The translations under genes and the position numbers were made by a program. A DNA stretch of 64,000 nt. Source: Actinotalea subterranea. GTDB lineage: Bacteria; Actinomycetota; Actinomycetes; Actinomycetales; Cellulomonadaceae. Positions 1 to 8,718 of this stretch are shown here, piece by piece (the first letter of the stretch is position 1; each line of letters starts with the position of its first letter). Below the pieces are notes generated by a model, which worked only from the letters and a program-made list of their open reading frames with translations, was not told the origin of the DNA and ran no database searches. Location of the stretch: positions 457,594 to 521,593 of the forward strand of contig NZ_VTTP01000001.1 of assembly GCF_008364845.1 (NCBI RefSeq), given 5' to 3'.

Positions 1-3000
1 GAGGCCGTCGCGCCGTCACCGAAGTCCCACGCGAACCCCGCGACCGTGCCGTCCGGGTCCGAGGACCCCGACGCGTCCACCGACACCGACAGGTCCGTCG
101 CCGTCGCCGTGAACGCCGCCACCGGGGCCTGGTTGACCGGCGCCGTGCCGGTGCCGAGGGTGTAGTGGGACGCGACCGTCGACGCGGAGAGCACGTGCGG
201 GTACACGGCGACCTCGTCGATCGTCCCCGCGAACCACGGCTGCGGGCCCCACGTCGTGTCGCCGCCCGCGCGCCACCGGCCCGTGTAGCTCTGCGCCGCC
301 GTCTGCGGGTGCGTGCCCTGCAGGACCCCGTCGACGTAGAGGCTCATGCCGCCCGGGCCCTGCGTCGCGACCATGTGGTGCCATGCGCCGTCGTTGAACG
401 CGCCGGCCGTCGTGATCGTGTTCGCGGCACCGGTCCAGACGCCGAAGGTCAGACGCCCGTCGGTCTCCATGTAGACGTGCCTGTCGTAGTTGCTCGACGT
501 GCCCGTCGCGGCGTCGCCGAAGCCGATGAGCTTGCCGCCGGCCGTCGTCGTCGTGCTGAACCACAGCTCCTCGCTGTACACCGTCGGGTTCGTGAACGTG
601 CGTGCGCTCACGACGCCCCCACCCGCACCGTCGGTGGTCACCGCGGTGCTCGACGCCGACGGGAGGGCCCCGGGCGCACCGAGCGTCACGCCGCCGATGT
701 AGGTGCCGTCGTTGCCAAGGAGGCCCGCGTCGCGCGCCACCGTCCCGCTGCTCTCACCGAGCCGCCAGTACAGGTCGGGCGATGCGCCGTACACCGCCGC
801 GCCGTAGGCGTCCGCGGGTGCTGCGGGGAGCTCCGACGTGCGGCCGGACGCCACGTAGTGCGCGTTGACCTGCTGCGCGCTCAGGGGAGCCCCGTACAGG
901 GCGACCTCGTCGATGTCGCCGTCGAAGTACGCGGCACCGCTCCACGGCGAGTCGCCGCCGATGCGCCAGTAGCCGGAGTACCCCTGCGCGGAGGTGGTGT
1001 CCGAGCGCTGCGCGACGCGCGCGCCGTCGATGGACAGGACCATGCCGTCGGGTCCGAGCGACGCCACGACGTGGTGCCACTCCCCGTCGTTGTAGGCCTC
1101 GCCCGACGTGACGGTCCGCACGCCGCCCGGGTACACGCCGAACACGACGCGCCCGTCAGGCTCCATGTAGACGTGCCGGTCGTAGCTCGTGCTGCTGCCC
1201 GACGACGCGTTGCCGAACCCGACGATCTTGCCACCGGCCGTCGTCGTGGTGCGGATCCAGGCCTCGACGGCGAACGTCTGGCGCCCCTGCTCCGCGGTGC
1301 TCGTCGAGGCGAGGCCCGCGGACGTCCCGTCGAACGACGAGGCCGTGTCCGAGTCGTCGCCGATCGCGCCCGTCAGGCCGCGCGTGACGCCCGAGCCGAC
1401 CGTGAGGTCGGACCAGCCGGCCCAGTCGGGGCTCAGCGCGCCGCCGTCCTCACCGAGGCGCCAGTACGAGACGGGGTCGTCGTCGAGCACGGTCTGCGCG
1501 TACGACGACAGCTCGCCCTCGGTGCTCACGGGCACGGTGATCCAGTTGGACCGCACGACGTTGCCGAACGGGTCGACCGCCTCGAGGCGGTAGCGCTGGT
1601 TCGAGCCCGGGGTCAGGCCCGTGTCCATGAAGCCCATCGTCGGCAGGTTCCAGAACGACGCGGTCCGCGTCTCCTCGTAGACGGGCGTGCTGTCCAGGCT
1701 CGTCCGGTACACGCGGTACGTCAGCGTCGCGTTGTCCCGGTCGTAGTTGGCCTTCCACGTGAGGCGGACCGTACCGGCCGCGAACGAGCTCCCGACGAGC
1801 GGGAAGCTGCTGCCGCTCAGCACCGGCCCCTGGGAGTCGGGCGCGATGTCGGACACCGCGAACCGCACGAGCCCCTGCTGCGCGACGCCGTTGACCTGCG
1901 TGAACTCACCGCCCATGAGGACGTAGTCGTCGTTCCCGCTGACCGTCCAGGGGCCCTGGGTCTTGCCCGTGAACGTGCCCGCGTTGATGGTCGGGTACCA
2001 GTTGAGGATGGTGGGGGCGGGCTCGCCGTCGTGGTCGGGGTAGCCGTAGATGTCGGGCGTGTTCACGCCCGTCGCGACCTTGGTCACGGCCGTCGCGCGG
2101 TAGTACGACCACGGGTCGGTCTGCGGGAAGCCGCCGGTGTTGCCGCAGTAGTGCTTGTGGCTCGCCTGGTAGACGGCACCGCCGGCCGGGAACGCCGAGT
2201 ACGTGTCCCCGTGGCAGTCCTCGACCCACACCAGGCTGCCCGTGTCCCAGTCCGCGGCGAACGACCCCTCGATGTTCCCGGCACCGCCGAAGTGGAAGCC
2301 CGCGCCGTAGAAGTTCTCGCCGTCGGTCTCGAGGCTGAGGATCGCCGCGTTGGTGCCGGCGTTGCGCGCGTAGGTGTTCGCGGGCAGCGGCATGAGGTCG
2401 CCGGTCGTGCCGTCGAGCCGGGCGAGGCCGTAGCCGGGGTTCGACGAGCCGTTGACCGTCGTGAAGCTGCCCCCGATGACGACGGACCCGCCGTCGGGGG
2501 CGATCGTCATCGCGTTGATCGTGCCGTCGGTCAGCGTCGCGGCGAACGGCAGCGTCGCCCCCGTGCTCGCGTCGAGGGCCGCGAGCTTGGTGCGCGCGAC
2601 CTTGTTGACGCTCGTGAGCGAGCCTGCGACGTACACCGTGGTGTTCGTCGCGGAGACCGCGTTGACCGTCGCGTTGATCGTCGGGCGGAACGTGCTGGAC
2701 AGCGCCCCGGTGCTCGTGTCGAAGGCGGCGACGCGGTAGCGGTTCTGGCCGTTGACCTGCGTGAACTGCCCGGCCGCGTACAGCGTGGTCCCGTCCGGGG
2801 AGACCGTGAGGTCCTTGACCTGGCCGTTGAGGGTCGGCGCGAACGAGGAGATGAGGACGCCCGTGGTGAGGTCGTACGCGAGCAGGTGGCTCCGGTTCAC
2901 CTCGTTGGTCCCCGGAGCGGCACCCGCCGGCCGGGCCTTGGTGAAGTTGCCGCCGACGTACACGGTGTTCCCGACGATGACCTGGCTCCACACGACGCCG

Positions 3001-3164
3001 TTGATCTGCGCCGTCGGGAGGCCGTCGGCCGTGACGGTGGTCGGGAGCGTGGGGTCCGCCGGTGCGGTGTCCGCGTGGGCCGGTGAGGCGACGAGGACCG
3101 TCGCGGTCAGCACGGCTGCGGCTGCGAGGGCGACGAACGGACGGAACCGCTGACGTGCGTGCAT
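1..3164 (-). CDS. Secreted LamG/PKD multidomain surface protein, C-terminus cut by window edge
   Basis: The reading frame is open from the ATG at 3164 to base 1, giving at least 1,054 residues with no stop, so the C-terminus lies outside the window. The start has a GGAG ribosome site just upstream and leads into a signal peptide ending near PAHA (residue 31). In order I see a propeller-like region with GGxFT-type repeats (about 40-440), an Fn3-like stretch (about 450-550), two LamG/concanavalin-like domains (about 560-760 and 770-970, each with WRLGE and a WHH motif) and the start of a PKD domain (FDFGDGAT-like). It is a close paralogue of the next gene and shares the unusual CHGDTYSAFP and HKHYCGN motifs. 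I infer a cell-surface or biofilm-matrix role beside the EPS genes. No catalytic residues are recognisable. Confidence 0.85.
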   Translation of the reverse strand, partial: MHARQRFRPFVALAAAAVLTATVLVASPAHADTAPADPTLPTTVTADGLPTAQINGVVWSQVIVGNTVYVGGNFTKARPAGAAPGTNEVNRSHLLAYDLTTGVLISSFAPTLNGQVKDLTVSPDGTTLYAAGQFTQVNGQNRYRVAAFDTSTGALSSTFRPTINATVNAVSATNTTVYVAGSLTSVNKVARTKLAALDASTGATLPFAATLTDGTINAMTIAPDGGSVVIGGSFTTVNGSSNPGYGLARLDGTTGDLMPLPANTYARNAGTNAAILSLETDGENFYGAGFHFGGAGNIEGSFAADWDTGSLVWVEDCHGDTYSAFPAGGAVYQASHKHYCGNTGGFPQTDPWSYYRATAVTKVATGVNTPDIYGYPDHDGEPAPTILNWYPTINAGTFTGKTQGPWTVSGNDDYVLMGGEFTQVNGVAQQGLVRFAVSDIAPDSQGPVLSGSSFPLVGSSFAAGTVRLTWKANYDRDNATLTYRVYRTSLDSTPVYEETRTASFWNLPTMGFMDTGLTPGSNQRYRLEAVDPFGNVVRSNWITVPVSTEGELSSYAQTVLDDDPVSYWRLGEDGGALSPDWAGWSDLTVGSGVTRGLTGAIGDDSDTASSFDGTSAGLASTSTAEQGRQTFAVEAWIRTTTTAGGKIVGFGNASSGSSTSYDRHVYMEPDGRVVFGVYPGGVRTVTSGEAYNDGEWHHVVASLGPDGMVLSIDGARVAQRSDTTSAQGYSGYWRIGGDSPWSGAAYFDGDIDEVALYGAPLSAQQVNAHYVASGRTSELPAAPADAYGAAVYGASPDLYWRLGESSGTVARDAGLLGNDGTYIGGVTLGAPGALPSASSTAVTTDGAGGGVVSARTFTNPTVYSEELWFSTTTTAGGKLIGFGDAATGTSSNYDRHVYMETDGRLTFGVWTGAANTITTAGAFNDGAWHHMVATQGPGGMSLYVDGVLQGTHPQTAAQSYTGRWRAGGDTTWGPQPWFAGTIDEVAVYPHVLSASTVASHYTLGTGTAPVNQAPVAAFTATATDLSVSVDASGSSDPDGTVAGFAWDFGDGATA

Positions 3165-3230
3165 GGGCCGGACTCCTCGACTCGAGCGGGCCACGGCGGG
3201 GGTCCGACGGCACCGCTTCACGAATCCCCC

Positions 3231-3276
3231 ACTTTATGGGCGAACCGGACATTTCCACGTCCGCCGAGCGGGTGAA
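3231..3276 (-). promoter_or_regulatory. Shared EPS-type promoter, first LamG gene
   Basis: On the gene strand TTCACCCG (3276-3269) is followed by GTCCGGTTCG starting at 3250, and 14 nt after that start by TAAAGT (3236-3231), a good -10 hexamer. The same layout precedes the paralogue at 7577 and two EPS transcription units. The -10 assignment and operator role are inferences. Confidence 0.5.
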
Positions 3277-3317
3277 CCTCCGCCGGCGACGCCGCGCACC
3301 GGGCGGCGGCCCCGCAC

Positions 3318-3353
3318 GCCGACGGGCGCCCGGTCACCCGGACGCCCGTCGGC
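3318..3353 (-). terminator. Hairpin terminator after the second LamG gene
   Basis: An 11-bp perfect stem (GCCGACGGGCG / CGCCCGTCGGC) lies 31 nt past the stop of the gene ending at 3384. There is no clear U-tract, as is usual for terminators in high-GC actinobacteria. Confidence 0.6.
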
Positions 3354-3383
3354 CCTGCTCTGCGGCGGCTGCCGCTCATGCAC

Positions 3384-6300
3384 TCAGGCCACGCCGCGCA
3401 CCACCAGGTCGTCGTACCGGAAGACGACCGGCCCGTTGGTCGCGGAGCCGAAGAGGTAGGTGCTCAGGCCGAACGCGCCGGGCACCTGCATCGACGCGGT
3501 CGCGTCGGTGGTCGTGGCGCGCCACTCGGCGGGCTCGGGCTCGCCGACCTTCCACACCTTGGCGCGCACCGTCGTCGGCGCGGTGCCGTCGACCTGCACC
3601 CGGACCACGAGCTGGTCGCCGGGCGCGAACGTCAGGCCACTCACGGTCCCGCCGCTGAGCGGCGTGCCGTTCCGTGTCGCGTGCACCTGGACGGAGCCGT
3701 CGGCCTGGAGCCGCAGCCGTGCGCCGTAGAACTCCGTGGCCGAGGTCCGGCGCGCCTGGACGTGGACGAAAGCGCCGCTGCCCGCCGGGACCTTGTCCGC
3801 CGTGACCGTCACGGACGCGTCCGCGCTCGTGGTCGCGACCGTGTCGAGCGTCGACGTCTGCGTCCCGCCTGCGACGAGGGTGTGGACGCCCGCGGCGCCG
3901 TCGACCGCGAACCGGCTCGCGGTGCCGGCGACGGTCCAGGCTCCCCCGACCTCGGCGGCGCCCCAGCCGTCGGCGACGGTGCGGCCGAAGGTGTCCCGCA
4001 CGGCGTCACCGCCGGGCTCGACCTGTGGCGACGTGACCGTGACGGGCTGCACCGTCGACGCCGTCGCGCCGTCGTCGTCCGTGACCGTGAGGGTCACCTG
4101 GTAGGTCCCCGCCGCGGCGTACGTGTGGGACGCGGTCGCACCCGCGCCGGTCCCGCCGTCGCCGAAGTCCCACGCGTGGGCCGTGACCGACCCGTCGGGG
4201 TCGGTCGAGCCCGAGCCGTCGACCGTCGCGGCGAGATCGGCCGTACCGACCGTGAACGACGCGGTGGGCGCGACGTTGGCGGGCTCCTGCACGGGCCCGT
4301 CCGGTGTCGTGCCGACCGGCCCGGCCCACAGGTCGTCGTACCGCACGGTCACGGGCGCGTTGGTCGCCGAGCCGAACAGGTAGCTCGTCACGCCGACGCC
4401 GCCGGGGACCTGCATCGAGGCGGTCGCGTCGGTGGTCGTCGCACGCCAGTCGGCGGGCTCCGGCGTCCCGACCTTCCACACCTTGGCGCGGACGGTCGTC
4501 GGGGAGACCCCGTCGACCTGGAGGCGGACGCGCAGCTCGTCACCCGCCGCGAACGTCAGGCCGCTCACCGTCCCGCCGTTGACGGGCGTCCCGTTGCGCG
4601 TGACGTGGAGCTGGACGGAGCCGTCGGCCTGGAGCCGCACCCGCGCGGCGTACGCCTCGGTCGCCGAGGTGCGCCGCCCCTGGACGGTCAGGAAGGCACC
4701 GCTGCCCGTGGGCACCTTGTCGGCGCTGACCGTGACCTGGACCTCCGTGCTCGACGACGACACCGCGTCGAGCGCCGAGCCGAGCGTGCCGCCCGCGACC
4801 AGCGTGTGCGCGCCCGCCCCGCCGTCGACCGCGATGCGGCTCGCGACGCCGGACGACGTCCACGGGCCGCCCGTGGAGGCGACGCCCCAGCCGTTGGCCG
4901 TCGTCCGCGCGAAGTCGTCGCGCACGAGCGCCTCACCGGGTGCCGGCGGGGCGACGACCGTGACGGACGCCGAGAAGGCAGCCGTCGCGCCGTCGTCGTC
5001 GGTGACCGTGAGCGTCACGGGGTACGTGCCGGCCTCGGCGTACGTGTGGCTCGCGCTCGCACCCGTCGCGGTCGCGCCGTCACCGAACGTCCACGCCCAC
5101 CCGACGACCGTGCCGTCGGAGTCCGTGGAGGACGATCCGTCGACCGCGAGGTCGAGGTAGGAGGTCGTCGACGTGAACGCGGCGGCCGGCGCGCGGTTCG
5201 CCCCGGACCCCGTCCGACCGGTCGTGTGGTGCTGCGCGACGGTCTCGGCCGTCAGCACGTACGGGTAGACGGCGACCTCGTCGATGCCACCGGCGAGGAA
5301 GTCGCTCCAGGGTCGGCTCGGCCACCCGCTCAGCCTGTCGCCGCCGATGCGCCAGTAGCCCCAGTAGGCACGGTCGTACTGGACGTCCGCGCGCTGCGCG
5401 ACCTCGGTGCCGTCGACGTACAGACGCATCGTGCCCGAGCCGTACGTCGCGACCACGTGGTGCCAGACGCCGTCCCGGTAGCTGCCCGGGCTGCTGACCG
5501 TCTGGAAGGTGCCGGACTGCATGCCGAAGTGGATGCGCCCCGCGTTGTCGAGGTAGACGTGCCGGTCCGACGAGGTCGACGTCCCGCTCGCGCGGTTGCC
5601 GAAGCCGACGACCTTCCCGCCCCGGGTGGACGTGGTCCGGACCCAGGCCTCGACGGTGAACGTCTCGGGCGCGTTGATCGCCTCGGTGCTCCCGGCCGTG
5701 CCGGACGACGTCCCGCTGAACGTGGTGGCCCGGTCCGCGTCGCCGGCGAGGGCACCGGTCACGCCGCGGGTCAGCCCGGAGCCGGCCGTGGCGTCGTCGA
5801 ACCCGGTCGCGTCCTCCAGGGTCGAGCCCGAGGGCTCGCCGAGGCGCCAGTACTGCGTCGGCCCGTCGTCGAGCACCTCCTGCGCGTAGGCCGACAGCGC
5901 CCCGGTGGACGCCACGGTGACCGTGGCCCACGCCGACTGCGCCTGGTTGCCGAAGGGGTCGGTCGCGACGAGGCGGTACCGCTGGCTCGACCCGGGCGCG
6001 AGGCCGGTGTCGAGGAACGACATGCCCCGCGGCTCCCAGAACCTCGTCGTCATGGAGGTCCGGTGGATCGGCGCACCCGCCTGGTCGGTCCGGTAGATGC
6101 TGTACTCGAGCGTCGCGTTGTCGGGGTCCTCGTTCGACCGCCACGTCAGCCGCACGGTCCCGGCGGCGTCCGAGGTCGCCACGAGGGGGAAGCTCGACCC
6201 CGCGCGCTCGGGCCCCACCTCGTCCGGCGCGATGTCGGAGACCGCGAAGCGCACGAGCCCCTGCTGCGGCACGCCGTTGACCTCGGTGAACTCGCCACCC

Positions 6301-7577
6301 ATGAGCACGTAGTCGTCGTTCCCGCTCACGGTCCACGGGCCCTGCGACTTGCCGGTGTACGTGCCCTCGTTGACGTCCGGGTACCAGTCGAGGAACCGCG
6401 GCGAGGCCACGCCGTCGTGGTCCGGGTAGCTGTAGTAGTCGGGCGTGTTGACGCCCATGGCCGCCTTGGTCACGGCGGTCGCGCGGTGGTAGCTCCACGG
6501 CGTGGTCTGCGGGAAGCCGCCGCTGTTGCCGCAGAAGTGCTTGTGGCTCGCCTGGTAGACGACGTCGCCCACCGGGAACGCGGAGTACGTGTCGCCGTGG
6601 CAGTCCTCCACCCACGCGATCGCGCCCGTCCCCCAGTCGACGGCGAACGTGCCCTCGATGTTGCCGGCCTTGCCGAAGTGGTAGCCGGTCCCGTAGAAGT
6701 ACTCGCCGTCCGTCTCCAGGCTCAGCACGGCCGAGTTGCTGCCGGCGTTGCGGGCCTCCGCGTTGGCAGGGAGGGGCAGGAGCGCTCCTGTCGCGGCGGT
6801 CACACGGGCGAGCCCGTACCCCGGGTTGGACGAGCCGTTGACCGACGTGAAGCTCCCGCCGATGACGACCGAGGCCGCGTCGGGCGCGACGGTGATGGCG
6901 TTGATGCCACCCTCGGGCACCGACGGGCTGAACGCGAGCGTCGAGGCGTTGCCCGGCGCGAGGGCCGCGACACCGGTGCGCGCCGTGCCGTTGACGCTCG
7001 TGAAGATCCCACCGATGTAGACGGCGTCGGCGGTCGCGGCGATCGCGTTCACGGTCGAGTTCACCGTGGGCCGGAACGTGGGCACGAGCGCCCCCGTCGC
7101 GACGTCGAACGCGGCGACCCGGTACCGGTTCTGGCCGTCGACCGACGTGAACTGCCCGCCCGCGTACAGGCGCGTCCCGTCGGGCGACACTGCGAGGTCC
7201 TTGACCTGGCCGTTGAACACGGGCGCGAACGAGGGCACGAGCTCGCCCGTCGTCAGGTCGTAGGCGAGCATGTTCGCGCGCGGGGTCTCGCCGGTCCCCG
7301 GGGGAGCCCCGGCGGGCCGCGCGGAGGTGAAGCTGCCCGCCACGTACACGGTGTTGCCGGCGATCTGCTGGTTCCACACGACGCCGTCGATCTGGACGGT
7401 CGGCAGCCCGTCGGCCGCGACGGTCGCGGGCACCGCGGTGTCCGCGGGCACCGTGTCGGCGGACGCGGGGGCGACCGCGAGCGCGAACGACGCCAGGCCG
7501 GTCACGGCACCCGTGAGGGATGCGGTCACGGCTGCGAGGAGGCGCTGGGCACGGGGACGGCGGTGGTTCCGCGGCAT
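3384..7577 (-). CDS. Secreted propeller/Fn3/LamG/PKD surface protein (complete)
   Basis: A 1,397-residue exported protein. The ATG at 7577 follows GGGGAG by 5 nt. The signal peptide ends near APASA (about residue 40). Modules in order: propeller-like repeats (45-450) with CHGDTYSAFP and HKHFCGN, an Fn3-like domain (455-560), one LamG domain (575-800), PKD 1 (805-890, ending in LTVTDDDGAT), a ~190-residue beta-rich unit ending YDDLWAG, PKD 2, and a second copy of that ~190-residue unit ending YDDLVV. There is no sortase motif or C-terminal membrane anchor, so it is either released or held through its sugar-binding-like folds. It is a paralogue of the neighbouring gene with a different domain set (one LamG instead of two). 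No enzyme active site is visible; a matrix or adhesin role is inferred. Confidence 0.9.
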   Translation of the reverse strand: MPRNHRRPRAQRLLAAVTASLTGAVTGLASFALAVAPASADTVPADTAVPATVAADGLPTVQIDGVVWNQQIAGNTVYVAGSFTSARPAGAPPGTGETPRANMLAYDLTTGELVPSFAPVFNGQVKDLAVSPDGTRLYAGGQFTSVDGQNRYRVAAFDVATGALVPTFRPTVNSTVNAIAATADAVYIGGIFTSVNGTARTGVAALAPGNASTLAFSPSVPEGGINAITVAPDAASVVIGGSFTSVNGSSNPGYGLARVTAATGALLPLPANAEARNAGSNSAVLSLETDGEYFYGTGYHFGKAGNIEGTFAVDWGTGAIAWVEDCHGDTYSAFPVGDVVYQASHKHFCGNSGGFPQTTPWSYHRATAVTKAAMGVNTPDYYSYPDHDGVASPRFLDWYPDVNEGTYTGKSQGPWTVSGNDDYVLMGGEFTEVNGVPQQGLVRFAVSDIAPDEVGPERAGSSFPLVATSDAAGTVRLTWRSNEDPDNATLEYSIYRTDQAGAPIHRTSMTTRFWEPRGMSFLDTGLAPGSSQRYRLVATDPFGNQAQSAWATVTVASTGALSAYAQEVLDDGPTQYWRLGEPSGSTLEDATGFDDATAGSGLTRGVTGALAGDADRATTFSGTSSGTAGSTEAINAPETFTVEAWVRTTSTRGGKVVGFGNRASGTSTSSDRHVYLDNAGRIHFGMQSGTFQTVSSPGSYRDGVWHHVVATYGSGTMRLYVDGTEVAQRADVQYDRAYWGYWRIGGDRLSGWPSRPWSDFLAGGIDEVAVYPYVLTAETVAQHHTTGRTGSGANRAPAAAFTSTTSYLDLAVDGSSSTDSDGTVVGWAWTFGDGATATGASASHTYAEAGTYPVTLTVTDDDGATAAFSASVTVVAPPAPGEALVRDDFARTTANGWGVASTGGPWTSSGVASRIAVDGGAGAHTLVAGGTLGSALDAVSSSSTEVQVTVSADKVPTGSGAFLTVQGRRTSATEAYAARVRLQADGSVQLHVTRNGTPVNGGTVSGLTFAAGDELRVRLQVDGVSPTTVRAKVWKVGTPEPADWRATTTDATASMQVPGGVGVTSYLFGSATNAPVTVRYDDLWAGPVGTTPDGPVQEPANVAPTASFTVGTADLAATVDGSGSTDPDGSVTAHAWDFGDGGTGAGATASHTYAAAGTYQVTLTVTDDDGATASTVQPVTVTSPQVEPGGDAVRDTFGRTVADGWGAAEVGGAWTVAGTASRFAVDGAAGVHTLVAGGTQTSTLDTVATTSADASVTVTADKVPAGSGAFVHVQARRTSATEFYGARLRLQADGSVQVHATRNGTPLSGGTVSGLTFAPGDQLVVRVQVDGTAPTTVRAKVWKVGEPEPAEWRATTTDATASMQVPGAFGLSTYLFGSATNGPVVFRYDDLVVRGVA

Positions 7578-7583
7578 GCGGCT

Positions 7584-7595
7584 CCCCTTTCGGGG
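7584..7595 (-). promoter_or_regulatory. GNRA hairpin covering the ribosome site of the second LamG gene
   Basis: On the mRNA strand CCCC-GAAA-GGGG forms a short GNRA-capped hairpin. Its 3' arm is the GGGG of the GGGGAG Shine-Dalgarno sequence 5 nt before the ATG at 7577. It could limit translation; this is inferred from complementarity only. Confidence 0.4.
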
Positions 7596-7652
7596 TCAAA
7601 GGCCTGCTCGCGGCGCGGTGGCACCACGGCGGACCGACGGTCTGGAATGCCC

Positions 7653-7699
7653 ACTTTAAGGTCAAAACGGACATCCGGACGTCGGCCGACCGGGTGGAA
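7653..7699 (-). promoter_or_regulatory. Shared EPS-type promoter, second LamG gene
   Basis: On the gene strand TTCCACCCG (7699-7691), then GTCCGTTTTG from 7672 and TAAAGT (7658-7653) exactly 14 nt after the start of GTCCG. The layout matches the paralogous gene upstream region almost base for base around GTCCG and the -10 box. Confidence 0.55.
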
Positions 7700-7712
7700 T
7701 TCGAACCGCGGC

Positions 7713-8471
7713 TCAGGCGGGTGCGGCGCCCTGGAACAGCACGACGTCCGCCTCGGTCGAGAGGTCCAGCTCGACGAGCACGTCGCCCCTCGCGTCCTGC
7801 GGCACCAGGAACACGAACCGCCCCTCGGCCGTGCCACCGTCGGGCACCGACAGGGGGAAGTCGGCGCGCCCCGGCTCGAGCAGGTCGATCGCCGGTGCAC
7901 GGTCGGCACCGGTGTAGAGGTTGACGACGGCGCCGGTCAGGTCGAGCTCCTGCCCCGTCGCGTTGGTGATCGCCACGGTCACCCGCAGCGAAGGCCCGCC
8001 GACCTCGCCCGGGATCGTCGCGGTGCCCTCGACGGCCTCGATGAGTGCGAGCTCGGCCGTCACGCCCGCGGCGGGCGCCGCCTCGCCGTCGAGCGGCACG
8101 GGCTCGGCGGTGGGCCGCACCTCCGGGTCGCCCGCACCGGGGGCCTGGCTCTCCTGAGCACCGGGCGCCGCCGTCGCGCCCGGGCCCTGCGGCGCGGCCG
8201 ACCCGGTCGCGTCGGGCGTGGGCGTGGCGTCAGGCGCGGTCGTGGTGGCGGTGCTCGACGGCGACGCCGACGGAGCGCCACCGTCGTCCCCGGCGACCTG
8301 GGTCGCGACGAGCACACCGGCGGCGACGAGCACGACCGCCGCACCCGCGATCACGAGCCGTCGGCCTGTCGAGCCGGGACCGAGACGGCCCGCGGCGGTG
8401 CCTGCCGGGGCGTCCGCCTCCCCGGGGCCCGGCGACCCGTCCCCGGTCCCCTCGCGCGACGAGTCCGTCAC
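7713..8471 (-). CDS. Single-pass membrane protein with extracytoplasmic DUF4352-like domain
   Basis: About 252 residues from the GTG at 8471, which follows a GGAGGG. Longer in-frame starts exist, but a TATGCT -10 box at 8522-8517 would lie inside them. The protein has a short Gly/Pro/Ala-rich cytoplasmic N-terminus, one membrane segment (about 38-57), a Ser/Thr/Pro/Ala-rich linker (about 60-120), and a C-terminal beta-sandwich-like domain (about 130-252) resembling the DUF4352 type found in many actinobacterial exported proteins. Function is unknown. It is divergent from the BY-kinase gene and shares its intergenic region. Composition matches its neighbours. Confidence 0.65.
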   Translation of the reverse strand: MTDSSREGTGDGSPGPGEADAPAGTAAGRLGPGSTGRRLVIAGAAVVLVAAGVLVATQVAGDDGGAPSASPSSTATTTAPDATPTPDATGSAAPQGPGATAAPGAQESQAPGAGDPEVRPTAEPVPLDGEAAPAAGVTAELALIEAVEGTATIPGEVGGPSLRVTVAITNATGQELDLTGAVVNLYTGADRAPAIDLLEPGRADFPLSVPDGGTAEGRFVFLVPQDARGDVLVELDLSTEADVVLFQGAAPA

Positions 8472-8516
8472 GGCGTCCACCACCCTCCGCGAGCACCACC
8501 CAGCGTGGCCGCCGTC

Positions 8517-8522
8517 AGCATA
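8517..8522 (-). promoter_or_regulatory. Putative -10 box, membrane protein gene
   Basis: TATGCT on the minus strand, 46 nt before the GTG at 8471. It fits the actinobacterial TANNNT consensus. No convincing -35 was found. Confidence 0.4.
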
Positions 8523-8584
8523 GGCGCAGGCCCCCGGTCCGCCGCGAGCACCAGGAAGGCCTCCGGCCGGGTGAGATCCGGCAC

Positions 8585-8590
8585 TAGGGT
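8585..8590 (+). promoter_or_regulatory. Putative -10 box for the Wzz/BY-kinase operon
   Basis: TAGGGT, giving a leader of about 120 nt before the ATG at 8719. The leader carries a perfect inverted repeat ACGTCCC-TC-GGGACGT (8623-8638), which could be an operator or a small hairpin. Confidence 0.4.
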
Positions 8591-8718
8591 GGCCCCCTGG
8601 GTACGCGACGGGGGCCTCGGCCACGTCCCTCGGGACGTCGGACGGGATCAGCGCACGCGCAGGCCCGGCCAGCCCTGCCCGTCACGTGCCTGACACGTCC
8701 CGATCCGAGGAGCGCCGG

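Noticed and set aside
165-3086. Very long plus-strand open frame opposite the first LamG gene
   Set aside because: It is Arg/Val/Asp-rich with no domain and is a frame shadow caused by high GC. The minus-strand frame has a signal peptide, ribosome site and recognisable modules.
3378-8693. 1,771-codon plus-strand open frame
   Set aside because: It spans two minus-strand genes and their promoters and has the composition of an antisense shadow. No start signal or domain supports it.
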